Source: Diploscapter coronatus
Taxonomy: Eukaryota > Nematoda > Chromadorea > Rhabditida > Rhabditidae
DNA: 64,000 nt
Direction: 5' to 3'
NCBI GenBank assembly: GCA_964036155.1
Contig: OZ038423.1
Location: forward strand, 50,917,249-50,981,248
This document shows positions 25,465 to 38,501 of this stretch, piece by piece. How positions within the stretch are numbered: position 1 is the stretch's first letter; each line of letters starts with the position of its first letter. The position numbers and the translations under genes were made by a program. The notes under the pieces are model-generated. The model saw only the letters and a program-made list of their open reading frames with translations. It searched no databases and was not told the DNA's origin.

Positions 25465-28400
25465 ATGGATTCGCACGGACGAAAGATAGTTGTCGTGGAT
25501 AACGGAAGCGGGGTGAGTGTTTCTTTTAGTTCACAAGTGTTTTGTTAAATTTATATTTCTAAATTTCTAAGATATAGACCAGAATTAATCAGAATAAAAG
25601 TGTTTGGATTCATTTTTCGCCTACGATTTATGAGAATTGTTGAAGGCTTCTTCAATTCGATGGAAATAATATATGAAAGTTATGGGAATAGTGTAAAGCA
25701 ATTTCAGCAACTCTTCTCACTTACCCAATCTAATATTTATCACATTTTCTTGATTTTCAGTTCGTGAAATGTGGCTATGCCGGTTCGAATTTCCCCTCGC
25801 ACATTTTCCCCTCGATGGTCGGCAGACCCATTGTCAGATCGAATCAGCGAGTCGGCAATATCGAAATCAAGGTATGTGTTATTTTGGTTGCGAATACTTC
25901 ATTTCCACAAGAATAGTCAGCATTTCCTAGACGCTGAAAAGGTTTGAGAAGAGAAAATAAGTGGGAGAATTACCACTGAGTGAGGGAAGTAAGGACTCAT
26001 TCAAATTTGGTGGTGTACAGAGAAAGTACTCGAAGTCCCTTATTTTCATTTTGGTCGTTTATGCTTTGATTATTGGTTATCTCTGCAGGATCTGATGGTT
26101 GGCGAGGAAGCCTCCCAACTGCGACAGATGCTCGACATCTCGTACCCCATGGAGAACGGCATCGTGAGGAACTGGAACGACATGGGCCATGTCTGGGATC
26201 ACACTTTCGGGCCTGAAAAACTCGACATCGATCCCAAGGTAAAGCACTGTTTTTATTTATATTTTCGAAACAAGTATTCCTTCATTTTTTAAAATACAAT
26301 GAAAATAATCATCTTCCTTTTCATCTTGTAATGGACAATAATCTACATAATTTTTAACCTTTTCTCCTGTGAGATCAAACAAACATTGTTTGAATGCCTA
26401 TTTTTACTTGATTATGATCAGCCCATCGCTGCTATGAATAAGAATTTGAAGATTCTGCAAACGAACTTTTCCCTACAATTTTAGATTGATATAATACAAA
26501 AAGTGAAATTATTCTTACAGTTCTGTTTGATGTTTTTCCCAAGCTCTAACTAGTTTTTTTTTCCATTTTAACGTAAAGATGCAGAATCATGCGATTTGTT
26601 TAAGGACTGCAAGCTGCTTCTGACGGAGCCTCCACTGAATCCCAACTCTAATCGAGAGCGACTCTTCCAGGTCATGTTCGAGCAGTATGGATTCCACTCT
26701 CTCTATGTCGCTGTCCAGGTATATTTTCATCGAGTCGTTTATGTTCTTCACTGATTATCTCTTCTTCGTCAGATGAAATTTAGTTTCATTCTTATAGCGC
26801 TAATGTTAAAAACGTGTTTGAACTAAAGCTTACACTGAAATGATAAAGAATGAAAAGTTTCTTCCTTGAAGTAGTAGATTGTTGTGTGCATTCTTTTTCA
26901 CGCATTTGCATGTTTATATAACCTACAATTCATCCAAATATTTCCAGGCAGTTCTGACATTGTACGCCCAGGGTCTGCTGACAGGAGTGGTTGTGGATTC
27001 GGGCGATGGAGTGACGCACATCTGCCCTGTCTACGAGGGATTCGCCCTACATCATCTTACTCGACGACTCGACATCGCTGGCAGAGACATTACCAAATAT
27101 CTCATCAAGGTATTCTTTTACAGACCTATCACAAATTTTATCTTTTGTAAAGGTTGAAACAAATCATTCTATTTAGATCTTTTTTATTAATGAAATTAAG
27201 AGGAAATATGGATTAAAATGAAGACAAGTTTCTATTCTTCATTCTTTATTTATGAATTTCAGTTGCTCCTTCTGCGCGGCCACAGCTTCAACCATTCGGC
27301 CGATTTTGAAACAGTGAGACAGATGAAGGAGAAGCTCTGCTACGTTGCTTACAATGTGGAGCAAGAGGAAAGGCTCGCTCTCGAGACCACTGTCCTCACT
27401 CAGTCGTACACGGTTTGTTGCAATTTGTTGTTTCCGACTTCTTGTATTGAAGATGAAATACTTGAAACTAGAGCTCTTTTTTACATCAAATTAAGTTGGA
27501 AATAGTGTTAGTAATTATTCATCTTCTGCAAGTATATAGCCTCATGATTTATCAAATTCAACCTTTTCAGTAATAGCTATTCCAGGAAAATAGCTAAAAT
27601 GAAATATTGTGATTCGATTATAATTTTTCTAAAAATGTCGATTGAAGGGTTTTATTCTTGCATTCTTGCAAATCATTGATTTTTGAGATCATGTCTTCAT
27701 TGTAAATATGAGTGAAACACTTTGCCATTTTTATGTTCTTCTTATTCATCTTACATTTAAAAAAAAATCTTTTTGTTAACTAATCCAGCTGATAATATTT
27801 GCCTTCTTTCAGTTGCCTGACGGTCGTGTGATTCGGATTGGAGGCGAGCGTTTCGAGGCGCCCGAGTGTCTGTTCCAGCCGCATCTGATTGGAGTCGAGA
27901 AGCCTGGTCTGTCCGAGCTGCTCTTCGGCTGCATTCAGGCCAGTGACATAGGTAATCTTATCATTTATTGTTTGGCTTATCCTCATTTAACGATTTGAGA
28001 CACTCGTCTGGACTTCTACAAGCACATAGTGCTGTCTGGAGGCACGACGATGTACCCAGGCCTGCCCAGTCGGTTGGAGAGGGAACTCAAACAGCTCTAT
28101 CTCGACAGAGTTCTCATGGGAAAGACTGAACAACTACAGGTAAATAAAATAATTTCTTTATAATGACTCATTAGAAATTGATTTCCAATTGCCTTTAAAA
28201 ATATCCTAGACAGACTTTTCGAAGGCAACATCATTCAAGGAGTTTCTTTTTATACTTCTTTAGTCTGTACGTAGTTCTTGGCAGATAGACGGAAACTTTT
28301 GAAAGTTTTGTGGACACACATTTATTACCTGAATATTTTTCATACTGATCAGATAAGAGAATCTAAGACATAAAAGGATAGAATCAGACAAATTTCGAAT

Positions 28401-29045
28401 ATTTAATTTTGAAAATATGCGATTTATCAAAATTCTATTCTTGAACTGAAAACTTTGAATATAGATAAAGGTGCGACTTTTTCTGCAATTTACTTGTAAA
28501 GAGACACGGTAAATTTTGCAGCTTGAAGTGTGAAAATCTTCAAAGTCGAACTATATATTACACACAGTTTTTCTAACTCTAAACATAGTTTTACCTTCCG
28601 AGTTTCAATTATTCACTTATTCTGAGTCGTGGATTTTCAGAAATTCAAAATCCGCATCGAAGCACCACCTCGAAGAAAGCACATGGTGTTCCTAGGAGGA
28701 GCTGTTTGCGCCAATCTGATGAGGGACAGGGATGATGTGAGTCAATTTATTATTCGAGAGAATGAAGATAATTCTAATACTGACTTGAAAAAAGTAACTT
28801 GTTATGAATTTTACTCATGTGAAATTGTAAACTTTTTGAAATAGAAATAACATTGGTTAGTGTGATCAAAGATATTCAGTTTTTTGAGATGGCGTGTGTC
28901 TTATCAAAATCATTTGAAGTTATGTGAGATCCCAAGGTTTTTCTCCGTTTTCATTTGAAGAGTGTTTCAGGATTTCTGGATATCGAAGAGGGAATACGAA
29001 GAGCAGGGCTTGGCTCATTGCATGAAGAAACTCGGCATCAAATAA
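25465..29045 (+). CDS. ACTR2: Actin-related protein 2 (Arp2)
   Basis: Subunit of the Arp2/3 complex that nucleates branched actin filaments. Ten exons: 25,465-25,512, 25,761-25,871, 26,089-26,238, 26,605-26,718, 26,948-27,109, 27,263-27,412, 27,813-27,951, 28,000-28,139, 28,641-28,736 and 28,971-29,045. The product is 394 residues, the same length as vertebrate ARP2. Nucleotide-binding motifs [14 protein letters not shown] and V-D-S-G-D-G-V-T-H are intact, as are [10 protein letters not shown] and [12 protein letters not shown]. The acceptors at 26,604 (gtttaag) and 27,999 (atttgag) are not CAG, but both are required by the protein alignment. The intron before the 28,000 exon is only 48 bases. 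Confidence 0.98.
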
Positions 29046-30641
29046 GTCGATCAACCAATTCTTTTAGATCTTTAAATAATGCAGCTCAATATCAAAATGA
29101 ACTGCCGGTAAGCTATTTTATCGTCTTTATGATTTTTAAAAATACATTTATTCGTTGTTATGATTGAATGAGTGAATTCAGTGATCATTCCTTTTCTTAT
29201 TTTCTGATTTCTTTCTTTCTTTCTGTGCAAGTTTCCCTTTCTTCCTCTTTTCTCTCCAAGCTGCCTGTCGATATTTCACTTCCCCACTCGTCTCACTGTC
29301 TGCCTTCATTTCTGCAATGCGTGCAAGAAACTTCATTTTCTTTTCGTTATCATAGAATTGAAACCTACTTCCTCAAATGCGCTGATGTTAATGAAAATTT
29401 TCCAATAATCTCATTCGCAAATATGTTTTCACGATTTGAGTTTACAGTTGAATTCAAAATAGTCCCTATGTAAAATATGAATTCCCATTTTGCTTGGTTG
29501 GACAGAAATCGTTCGTTCGTTTCCCACTGATTCAGATTTATAGTTCGACAATTTTAATACCCCTCAAATTCGGGCTCTGAAGTTGTAGATTTCTCACCGT
29601 ATTGCAAGGCGAATGAGTTATTGAGAAAAAGTTCTTCGCTTCAGATTTTTGCAGTTTTCTTAGCTGAAATATTCCCAATTCAGCATTTAGAGATTCGCAA
29701 CATGAAGTTTCTTTTATGTATTTGCTAATGAATATGACAGACAGTTAACATTTCGTGTTAATTTTACCGCCTTTAAGCTTTGTGTCTTCAATTTTATCTG
29801 AAGTTTCAATATGTAACCATTATTCTCCAAATCATTTCGAGCTATTCAACCATTATCACCGCTTTATCTCTTCCTTATTTATATGCACATTATCATTTAC
29901 GATTGTCTTGGCAAATAATTTATTCTTCGTTCTTGATATGATTGATAAATGTCGATAAAAGTTTTATATTCAAAAATGCTCACCTGTATCGAGAATAGTC
30001 GACTCTAGAATGCCGCAAATATGAAAATTAAATTAATTCAAAATCGAAATGGAACATAAAAAAACCTTTATTTATTTACTTTCAACAAATCAATAAACCA
30101 AGTGAACTTGATCTCGAAACGAATGTTAAAATTATTTAGAAAAACCTTGAACGACTAAACATTGAAGTAAAAAATCTAGTTATCAGGCTACAATTTCCTA
30201 CTTTTCTGTATTATCCAGAGGAATTGTAAATAATGAATTTGCATACTTTCTACTTCAAACAGAATAAAAACGTCTAGATTGAAGTGAAAAGTAAACGCAT
30301 TATGAGAAAAATTAAGGACACGTTAAAATCTAAAACCCATATTAGGATATTCGTTTGCCCAAACAATCCAGCATAATAGATATTTAGAACTAACGAATTA
30401 AAAGGCTGGTCTAATTTCAAGAACAATCAAATAAGCTCAAAACGAATAAATAAAGTGATTCTGCAATTACTTGAGCTTCGAATTTTTCTTTTTTAATCCT
30501 GAAATTATTAAAGATCAACTTTTTTAAACTCAAATAATCGCAGAAATATTTTACCTCGTCAATAATAAAATAAGGCTGAACACAACCGGTGAACATCTTA
30601 GAAATTCTATGATAATCAAATAAAAAAGAACAAATGCCAGT
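29046..30641. other. Convergent 3' region between Arp2 and the RS-rich gene
   Basis: About 1.6 kb without a believable exon. It presumably holds both 3' UTRs; no repeat family of this window is seen here. Confidence 0.45.
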
Positions 30642-33600
30642 CTACTTCCTTTTAGAAGGAGTACTGGTAGTGAAAACCAGATCGAGTAGATCACTTTCAT
30701 GATTCGGCGGAGGTTTCTTCCTGAGAGCCACATTCTCGGGAGGCTTGTAGGCGAACGCATCACTCGGCTTCTCCCCTGCAGCGACTTTCCTGTCCAAATG
30801 CAGACTGTCATTCGGCTTCTTCTTGACTGAGGAAGACGACGTGGTTGGAGGCAGGTCTGATGCAGGCAATATTAGACAAAAGAAACAAACATACACACAC
30901 AGTCACACACGCTCACTTTTAGTGACGGACACGATTACCTTTTCCTTTTCCAGCTGCTTTGTCATCGGGCTTCTTCACAGACGTGTATGCGCCAGGGATG
31001 GGGAGCAGACTGATTGAGGAGGAGTGCGGCTGAGGCAGGTCGACACCGGGAGGGCCCAGCACATCGCGGAAGTACGGAGTGGATGATGAAGTGGGGGGCT
31101 GCTGAGTTGCGGCGATGGAAGGCGGAAATAAGGGAGGGGGTACCGAGAAGTCGGCTGGAGGGAAGATGGAAGCGGGAATGTAAGAGGCTGGAATATCGGA
31201 AGGGGTACGCGGGAAGCTAGATGGGGTGCAGAAGGGCATTGACGATGCTAGGGGGGCGTTGAGGAATGCAGAGGCCTTGCGAAGGAACGAGCTGCTTCCG
31301 TGGCTGCCTGAGGGATGTCGTCCTCTTCCTCTGTCCCTCGATCTGCTGTTTCTGCTGTGACTTCTGCTCCTCGACCTCCTTCTAGAGCCCCTTTCTCTGC
31401 TCCTTCTTCTGTCATCCTTTCTGTGACTTCTGCTGACTACCTCGCTTTTGTTCAACTCCTGACTGCTCGTGGGCGTGCTCTTCGGACCTGAAGAACGCAT
31501 TTTGTGTTGTTGTTGTTGTATTGCAGTTGAGCTGTTACTATTGTGACTGAGTTCCTCTTCTCTGCTCATGCCTCGTTTCTTGTACTTCTCCTTCCTCTCC
31601 CTGCCTCTGTCTCCGTCTTCCTTCTCCTTGTCTTCATCTCTGCGTCTTGGTCTCTTCTCACTGCTTCTGTCTGCATCCTTCCTCTTCTCTTCTGGCTGTG
31701 GCGTCGTGATGGCAGTCAGAATGTCCTTCTTCATTCCAGAAATCGATGCTTGCTGAAGCAGTTCGCATTCATAACCCAATTCAACAAAGGGAGTTTTAAA
31801 GAGAAAAAGATACGAAAAAATCCGTTTGAATAAGAAATTAAAAAAAAAAAAAAAGAAAAAAGTGAAGGGTAATAAAAACTGACGAAAGCTTGTTGTTCCT
31901 GGTTCCAGAATGCAGTGGCCATTTGACGAACCCAGTTCTGGCACTCAGCAATCGACACTTCCGTGAATGTCGGCACTCCGAACAGATGAGTCACGTGCTC
32001 TGAAAATGCAAAATTATCTTTCAAGTTAGGAAAAGAAGTAAAATTAAAATTTGAAATTCGACCTAATATTTTCATGATAGAATTATGTTTTTTTCTAACC
32101 CAAAGACGTTTGCTATATTTGTGGTGAACAAAAGTTTAAAACTAAACAACAACTTAGCATAAAGACTGAATATACTCTAATATATTTTCATGAACGAGTA
32201 ATTCCAAAATTTTATCAACATATAAAGGAGTTTAAAGGTACAAATTTTCCAAATTTCAGGAAGATTTGTTCATAAAGAATGATTTACTCATTATTTTAGA
32301 AATCACGCTTTTCCAAACTTTTGCTCACCTCTGCAGAGCTAAGGAGAATCAAAGAATTCGCTATTAGTAACGCGAAAAAGCGGTCATCGGGAGCTAGAGA
32401 ACGCAGAGAAAATTCCCTAACCCTTCGTTAGACACGATTTCGTTGAAGCGAGTTTCTTGAATCTTGTATGTCTTCTATGCTTGAATAACCGAATTTTCGC
32501 GCATTGATAATAACAAATTCGTAAAACATGTCAGAATGGATTAGAAATTTTTCAAGATATAATTTGATCAAAGATTTTTAAAATCTCGCCTTTGAGATTG
32601 TCCTCCAGAAGATACTTCAAAAGGGGAGTCAGCTTGGTGACGAGCATTCCTGGAAGAGCCTGAAATGATGCATCTCGTCAATCAACTGAAGGATGATAGT
32701 CACAAATTTTAACTTTATTTCCAATCCACCAAAGCCATTTAGAATTGCAACTATCGTTTTTCAAAAGATAAAAGAAAACCTTCAAAGTGTTTTCGAAAAG
32801 AGATAGAGAAACACCTATGTTCTAACAAGTGATGCATTCAGAATGTAGTATTTTCTAATATTGAACACATTTTGTACCTTTTCAAGAAAATAGTAGCCGA
32901 ATATTCGATTGTCTGAATTTAATAACTAACCTTGTAAGAATAGAAGTCGATGTAGAAATCTGCAGGAATGAGCAGCAAAGAGACCATGCACTGCATCAGA
33001 TCGTTGTACACTTTGTACTCAGCCACTCTGCAATAACATTAAATGAATTCTGAAATCATAGAAGTTGTTACTTCTTGTGCGGTTCTGCATAGACTTTAGC
33101 ATGTAGCATGAAGGGAGGCACACCACGGAAGCCGATCGACAAATCGAACCCAGACTGAAAATAATGCAAAATGTAGCGATATAGTAATAAAGAAAAAATC
33201 AGGCTACAAGAAGAACGTCTTTTACATATCTCTCTCTTCTGGTGTGCATTTTTTTTTTCTAAATTCTCGATTATTCTTGTCACAAGATAATAGATATTGT
33301 CGACTGCAAATCATTGAAATCGAATGGACATTGGTGGGGAGAGAGGGAGAGAACGGATATGAAATTGTTCGTAAGGTCCTTCTATTAACGTTTATTCTCG
33401 GCTTTCCCGTTTTGTCTATTCATTTATCTTCGCTGCTCAAATTTCAGACACAATAATCGGAGACTCCCGAAACAAGTGGCATATCAAATAGATTCTCCCA
33501 ATGACGAAAAATCAAGGGAAAGTGATTTTAATTCAACAAGAAAATTGACGACTATTTTCATGATTTTAAGATATTTTCGAGTTCTAGAGCCTCTAATAAT

Positions 33601-36600
33601 CATGCCTGATATCTGGATTACAAAAGCAAATGAATAAAAACGACGAATTGAAGACAATCTTTCGTTCCTATCACTTCCTTTCTCGTCTCACCAATGTCAT
33701 TTTCAAACATTTTCTATACCGTTTACAAAATGAACAAACAAATCTTACCTGACTTGGAATGGCGACTCGTTCAATCGGAGCACAAATTACAGCAGCCAGG
33801 CCGTCGAAGAAGTTCTCGTTCTGTTCGAGCTCGATCGATTGCCGCTCGGATCTGCAAACATGCATTGTGAATTCCTTCCAAAGATTTGCTGCCTTACAGT
33901 TCTGATTTTTTCGAAATGTCGGCATTTTCTTTAACAGGCTCAGATTTGATTGTCTTCTCTCTGCAAATTTGACAAATTTTGTTTTTCTAGAATGGCTACC
34001 GCGAACCCCTTTTATATTCATACCTAACAAAAATGCGTTCCAAATCTAAAATACGCGATAAACTGTGTAGGGCATTTTGTTTTCTCGAAGAAAGAATAGT
34101 GAAACCAAGTGCCTCTCCACAATTTATCGCGTATGTTTCGGTCTTTAGTTTTGGAGCGCGCATCTTCGTTCGGTTCGTCCATAAGAGATTCACGATAACA
34201 AAAGATTGACCAAACGTGTTCATAAGCTCTGCATGTACTCATTCGATTATCAAAGAAATAAATCATCGAAGTGGGTCAAATTTCGGGGTATCTGTCCACG
34301 AGTTTATAAGAAAAAGATTACTTGAAGATATTGTCTCTTGCTATTAGCGTTTTCTTTATTTACTAACGGAAAAATGAATCATTTTTCTACCTTCTCGATG
34401 ATCTGTGCTCCCTGGAATGAGACCTTCTCCTGTTTGTCCTGTCTCTGCTCTCCCTCGATCTGGATCGTTTCCTTTCTCGAGAACGGGATTTCGATCTCCT
34501 CGACCGTTTTCTGTCATCTCGATAGTGCTCCCTTTCTCTTCTGCAATGATCAGCGTTATTTCGCAATTAAGAAAAGTCTAAATTTTCAACTACTATAAAC
34601 TCAATATTTAAAAACTCTAGCTATAATTTTCGCTTCCTTATATTTGTCACCGGAATTTTCTTTTCTCATAAATCTATCATCCTGATGCGAATACATACTC
34701 GTGACAAATATAAGAGATCATAACTTTCAAAATTCATTAATTTACCTGTCATCTCTGCTTCTTTCTCCCCTCTCGGACTTCCTGTCCCTCTCTCTTTCAT
34801 CTCCAATCACCAGCTTTGCCCGCTCACTCAACTGATTCTGCTTCTCTTCATCAGAGTCGAAATCGATGCTGAAATAGAATGATTTCAGTATTTGGAATCA
34901 TTCATAGAGAGTAGATTCATGTTTCACTTAAAGCGGATTTGAAACTGAAGAGGATTATCAACAAAAATAATAAAATAGAAAAATTGCATTACCTTTCAGG
35001 CGGAAATTCCCTGATTTCATCGAAAGCGTTCGCCTCATTGTTGCGAATGGTTATGAGCAGATTGTCAGGAGTGACGAAGTTGGGGTCGTTCTGATGGAAA
35101 CTTGATGTGGGCGCGTCCATTCTGAATGATCGAACTCTTAGTTTCCAAACTTAAGCTGCTAAAATCATGGGTGCGTGAAGTTGAGATTTGAACATTTTTG
35201 AAGTCGATATTCCATTTTTCAATTTTTTGCTCAGTCGGCTTATTCAAATGACCGGTCAACCGACCAACCAGCGTATTCAACAAGTCAAAATTTCCGTTAA
35301 AAATTCAAAGTAGAAATTTTCAAAAACCGCTCGAAGTCGAAGTTTATGCACCCACGAGATCAAATTCAAATTACCTAGTAAACATGGGATTTTGCAAGTT
35401 GAAACCTCCAAACTGCATCATCTGACTTGGATCAAACCTCTCAGAGCCATCGTCTCTCGCGTTGAAGAAAGCAGGCTGTGCTTGAGCAAATCTGAAAACG
35501 GCACAGAATGTCTAGAATGTGAGGATAGAAAATACAAAACAATACGAGGAAATAACATTAGAAAAATGAAAAGACATTTTGCACTTTTCCCTACACTGTG
35601 TGTTGCATATCTTGTAATTTCTGAAAAGTCAAAGTGGCATTTGACTTACGGTGCCAAATTCCATGCATTAGGGTTGAGCGGAAGGGAAGGATGACTGAAG
35701 AAGGGGAACTGATGCGACATTTCCTGTCCCCGTTCCTGCTGTTGATTCATCTGCATTGGCATTCGACTTACATACTGAGCAGCAGCAGCAGCAGAGTTGC
35801 ATCGCTGATGGCCACTGAAACGAAAATGCCAAATGAGTAAATGGTGAGATTATTCTGCTCGAGAACCATTAGAATCAATTAGGCATTTGGAATTCTGCAG
35901 AAAGTATTTCACAATAAAGTCTTCAATATGACAGGCTGGAAAAGTTTGACCATAAAGTGCATATCGTGGGAATTCTTATAAAAGCCGCATAGCTGGAAAA
36001 TTTGATGCATTTATACAAAGGGTTAGAGGGGATATTCGGTCTCAAAATGTTGAGTGCGCTTTGAAGATTTTTCCTATGCGGATATTCTCCTACCAGGCCC
36101 TATACCCATCCTTATTCGAATTTCTAAGGTGTGAGGTTTAAAAAAAAAGCCTATCATGGTATTTCTGACAAAAATATCGCAAGTTTTAACACTCGAGAAT
36201 AACTTATCGAAAACACTCGCAACTTTTCCTGAAAATTGCAACTGAAACTGCACTGTAGTTGCAGTTGTTTTCTTGCAAGTCTGATCGAAAAGGATACAAA
36301 AACCAGCATTGTATTCAAAACTAGTTTATATCATTGCTGAAATTATAAACAACGCCTACATTCCGTATTCCCTGGAGTCATTCGAGTTGGAGTATCCCCT
36401 ACTGTTATATCCTTCCCTCGACCCGCTTCTGTTCTGACTGCTCGTTCTGCTCCTGCTTCTGCTGTCAGTCCTTTGCGTTCTTTCACTCCTTCCCTCTTCC
36501 TCTTCATCTTCATCCAGAATTATCACAGACGAGCCAGAATTGGTCGATGCCGAAATTGGTCGACTGAAATGCAAAAGAGATATTCAAATTGGAAAAAAAA

Positions 36601-38088
36601 CATGAAGCAATGAGTAACGTTTGGAACCGAACATTTGTTGAATCTGTTGTGAACTTTTTAAAATTAAACCTGACTAAAATTTGACGAAATCCCGTGATTA
36701 TGTTTCCTACATTTTACTAAAATTTGTACTATTTTATTCATAGACATTAAGTAAATTGTATTTTTCTTTCAAAATTTATGTTATTCGAAAATATTTCTCG
36801 TTACTGTAATTGACTAACAGGTGATGTTCTGCAGACTCGTGCGGCTCGGGAGAAGGAGAGACGGAAATGGCAATCGAATGAGGACCGTATGCTTCTGAAG
36901 GAGAGATTGGAATAGGAATATTGTTGTCGTCCGAGATGGGAGACACTCAAATTTACCAAGATATTTGATGTTTTCGATACGATATCAAAAATGCCTACGT
37001 TCAGCATTTTCAGGAGGGAATGGTCGTTTGGCTCTGATGACCCGTTTCCTGATGCGAGAGGGGACGGCCTCGTTCCTTCGCCTCCCCTGCAGCTGCTGCA
37101 TTTCTGACGAATCGCCTCTCGCCATGGTGTGTCTGCGCGAATAGCCCGCACCCGAGTACTGTCTCGAGGACCGAGACGAAGGCCGCTCTGCTCCTCTCCA
37201 ACTCCGACCTCCTCGAACACCTGAGTTGTGCATGCGAGGAGGCGGGGACGAGCTGAAAATGAATATATTTTACTGACAGTTGGTGAAATTCGACAGTTTT
37301 CCTTCAGAATACTATGTGTTCGTGTTTCTAGCAAATTCATGCGTTTCTCAAGAAAGTAAGCTGCAATTTTATAACGATCTAGCGATTTCCTACATTATCT
37401 TATTCATTTCAACTGCAGAAATGTGGCATACTCTTGCATTTCATTCGGGAATCGGATTCTATCGAACACAGAATCAGTGTTCATTTGGCGTCCTCTCTGC
37501 TCGTCGAAGTAGTTGTCATTCAGGGAGCCTCTGCAACCGAATAATTTGGATGAATAGATGAGTTGTGCAAACCTGGAGACAGGTCTGATCATTTCGTCGT
37601 GCACATATTCGCGCAGATTTTGTCTGTCTCCCCAGTTATCGAATGTAGACGGATGTCTCTGCGGCATCTGCGGAACCCCCCTCGTTACAGCAAGAAATTG
37701 GCCGAACTCCTCCATCTCGTTCATTCTGAACGAGTATTCTGGGCTATGTGCATTTTTCGTGAGTTCGCGGCTTTGCGACCCAACGAACTAGTATGTATGA
37801 ATGGGAGGGTAGAGATTGTAGGGGAATGTTTTCCTGTCTTCACGTTATTTCGCCGGATCACGAAGTCGCAAATCGCGAAAAAACTCGATCGAATTGCCGG
37901 TACCCGCATAATGAAGAATCGATTACCGAACTGTACGTTTCACTGGGCATGAAATGAACGACGGATAATGCGCTTTCATGTCTGTGAATTTTACAACACG
38001 AAAAAATGATAGCTCACTGGGTGGAAATGAATTGTGGAGGAAGGGCGGTGGGGTCGGGCCAGAAATTGGACGGACCAGCTCTGTCCAT
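30642..38088 (-). CDS. Large RS-rich nuclear protein, unrecognised
   Basis: Eighteen exons close in frame for 1035 residues: 38,018-38,088, 37,573-37,725, 37,414-37,530, 36,999-37,252, 36,819-36,945, 36,360-36,563, 35,650-35,814, 35,375-35,491, 34,993-35,121, 34,746-34,868, 34,391-34,540, 33,749-33,851, 33,072-33,154, 32,931-33,027, 32,590-32,659, 31,884-31,999, 30,939-31,752 and 30,642-30,856. The N-terminal half is disordered with R-S-R-S clusters, an Asp/Glu patch and a Gln-rich part. The exons from 33,851 to 31,884 encode about 155 residues of an ordered, hydrophobic domain (N-F-F-D-G-L-A-A-V-I-C-A-P-I-E-R; A-D-F-Y-I-D-F-Y). After it come a second Arg/Ser region, a Pro-rich stretch and a basic tail. 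The RS content suggests a role in pre-mRNA processing or transcription. The intron after 32,590 has a GC donor. I do not recognise the folded domain. Confidence 0.85.
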
Positions 38089-38501
38089 CTACTGCCCAGC
38101 ACTTGTTGACCAATACCCTTAGAATCAATACATTTTCAGAAAAGCTCAAGAAAAGTCAAAATGGCAAGCAAAGGCAAAGATATCTGTAAAATCAGCACAA
38201 TCACTGCTGAAGGGAACTTCCATTTCGCTCGTTTGAATTTCTCGCTCATGTTTATTTTATTTGATAGTTTTCGATCGATTTTTGCTCTTTTTCACTTTCT
38301 TTCGAAGACTCGCTGAATTGAATATATTCGGGTGTGTGAGATTGGAAGATAAGGAAGGTGCAGCCGGATTGAGATGAGGAGATAGTAAAAATTGCCATCA
38401 ATTTTTAAACGTATTTATTCTGTCACGAAATGCTTCCGAAATGATTTTGTTGTAATTGAGATAATTTAGGCGGATATGCATCAGCTGCATCAAATGCGTC
38501 A
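38089..38501. other. Head-to-head promoter region of two orphan genes
   Basis: About 410 bases between the RS-rich gene start (-) and the orphan start (+). No TATA box is seen. On the + side an acceptor-like tttag at 38,469 precedes a nine-codon upstream frame (ATG 38,476) whose stop overlaps the main ATG (ATGA at 38,502-38,505). Confidence 0.45.

Noticed and set aside
31543..31833. Leu/Ser-rich open frame that looks like a membrane protein
   Set aside because: It is antisense to the Arg/Lys/Glu-rich exon of the RS-rich protein; reverse reading of Arg and Glu codons gives Leu, Ser and Phe.
33996..34266. Two overlapping minus-strand open frames in an RS-rich gene intron
   Set aside because: The flanking exons (34,391 and 33,851) join in phase without them, and the base composition is intronic.
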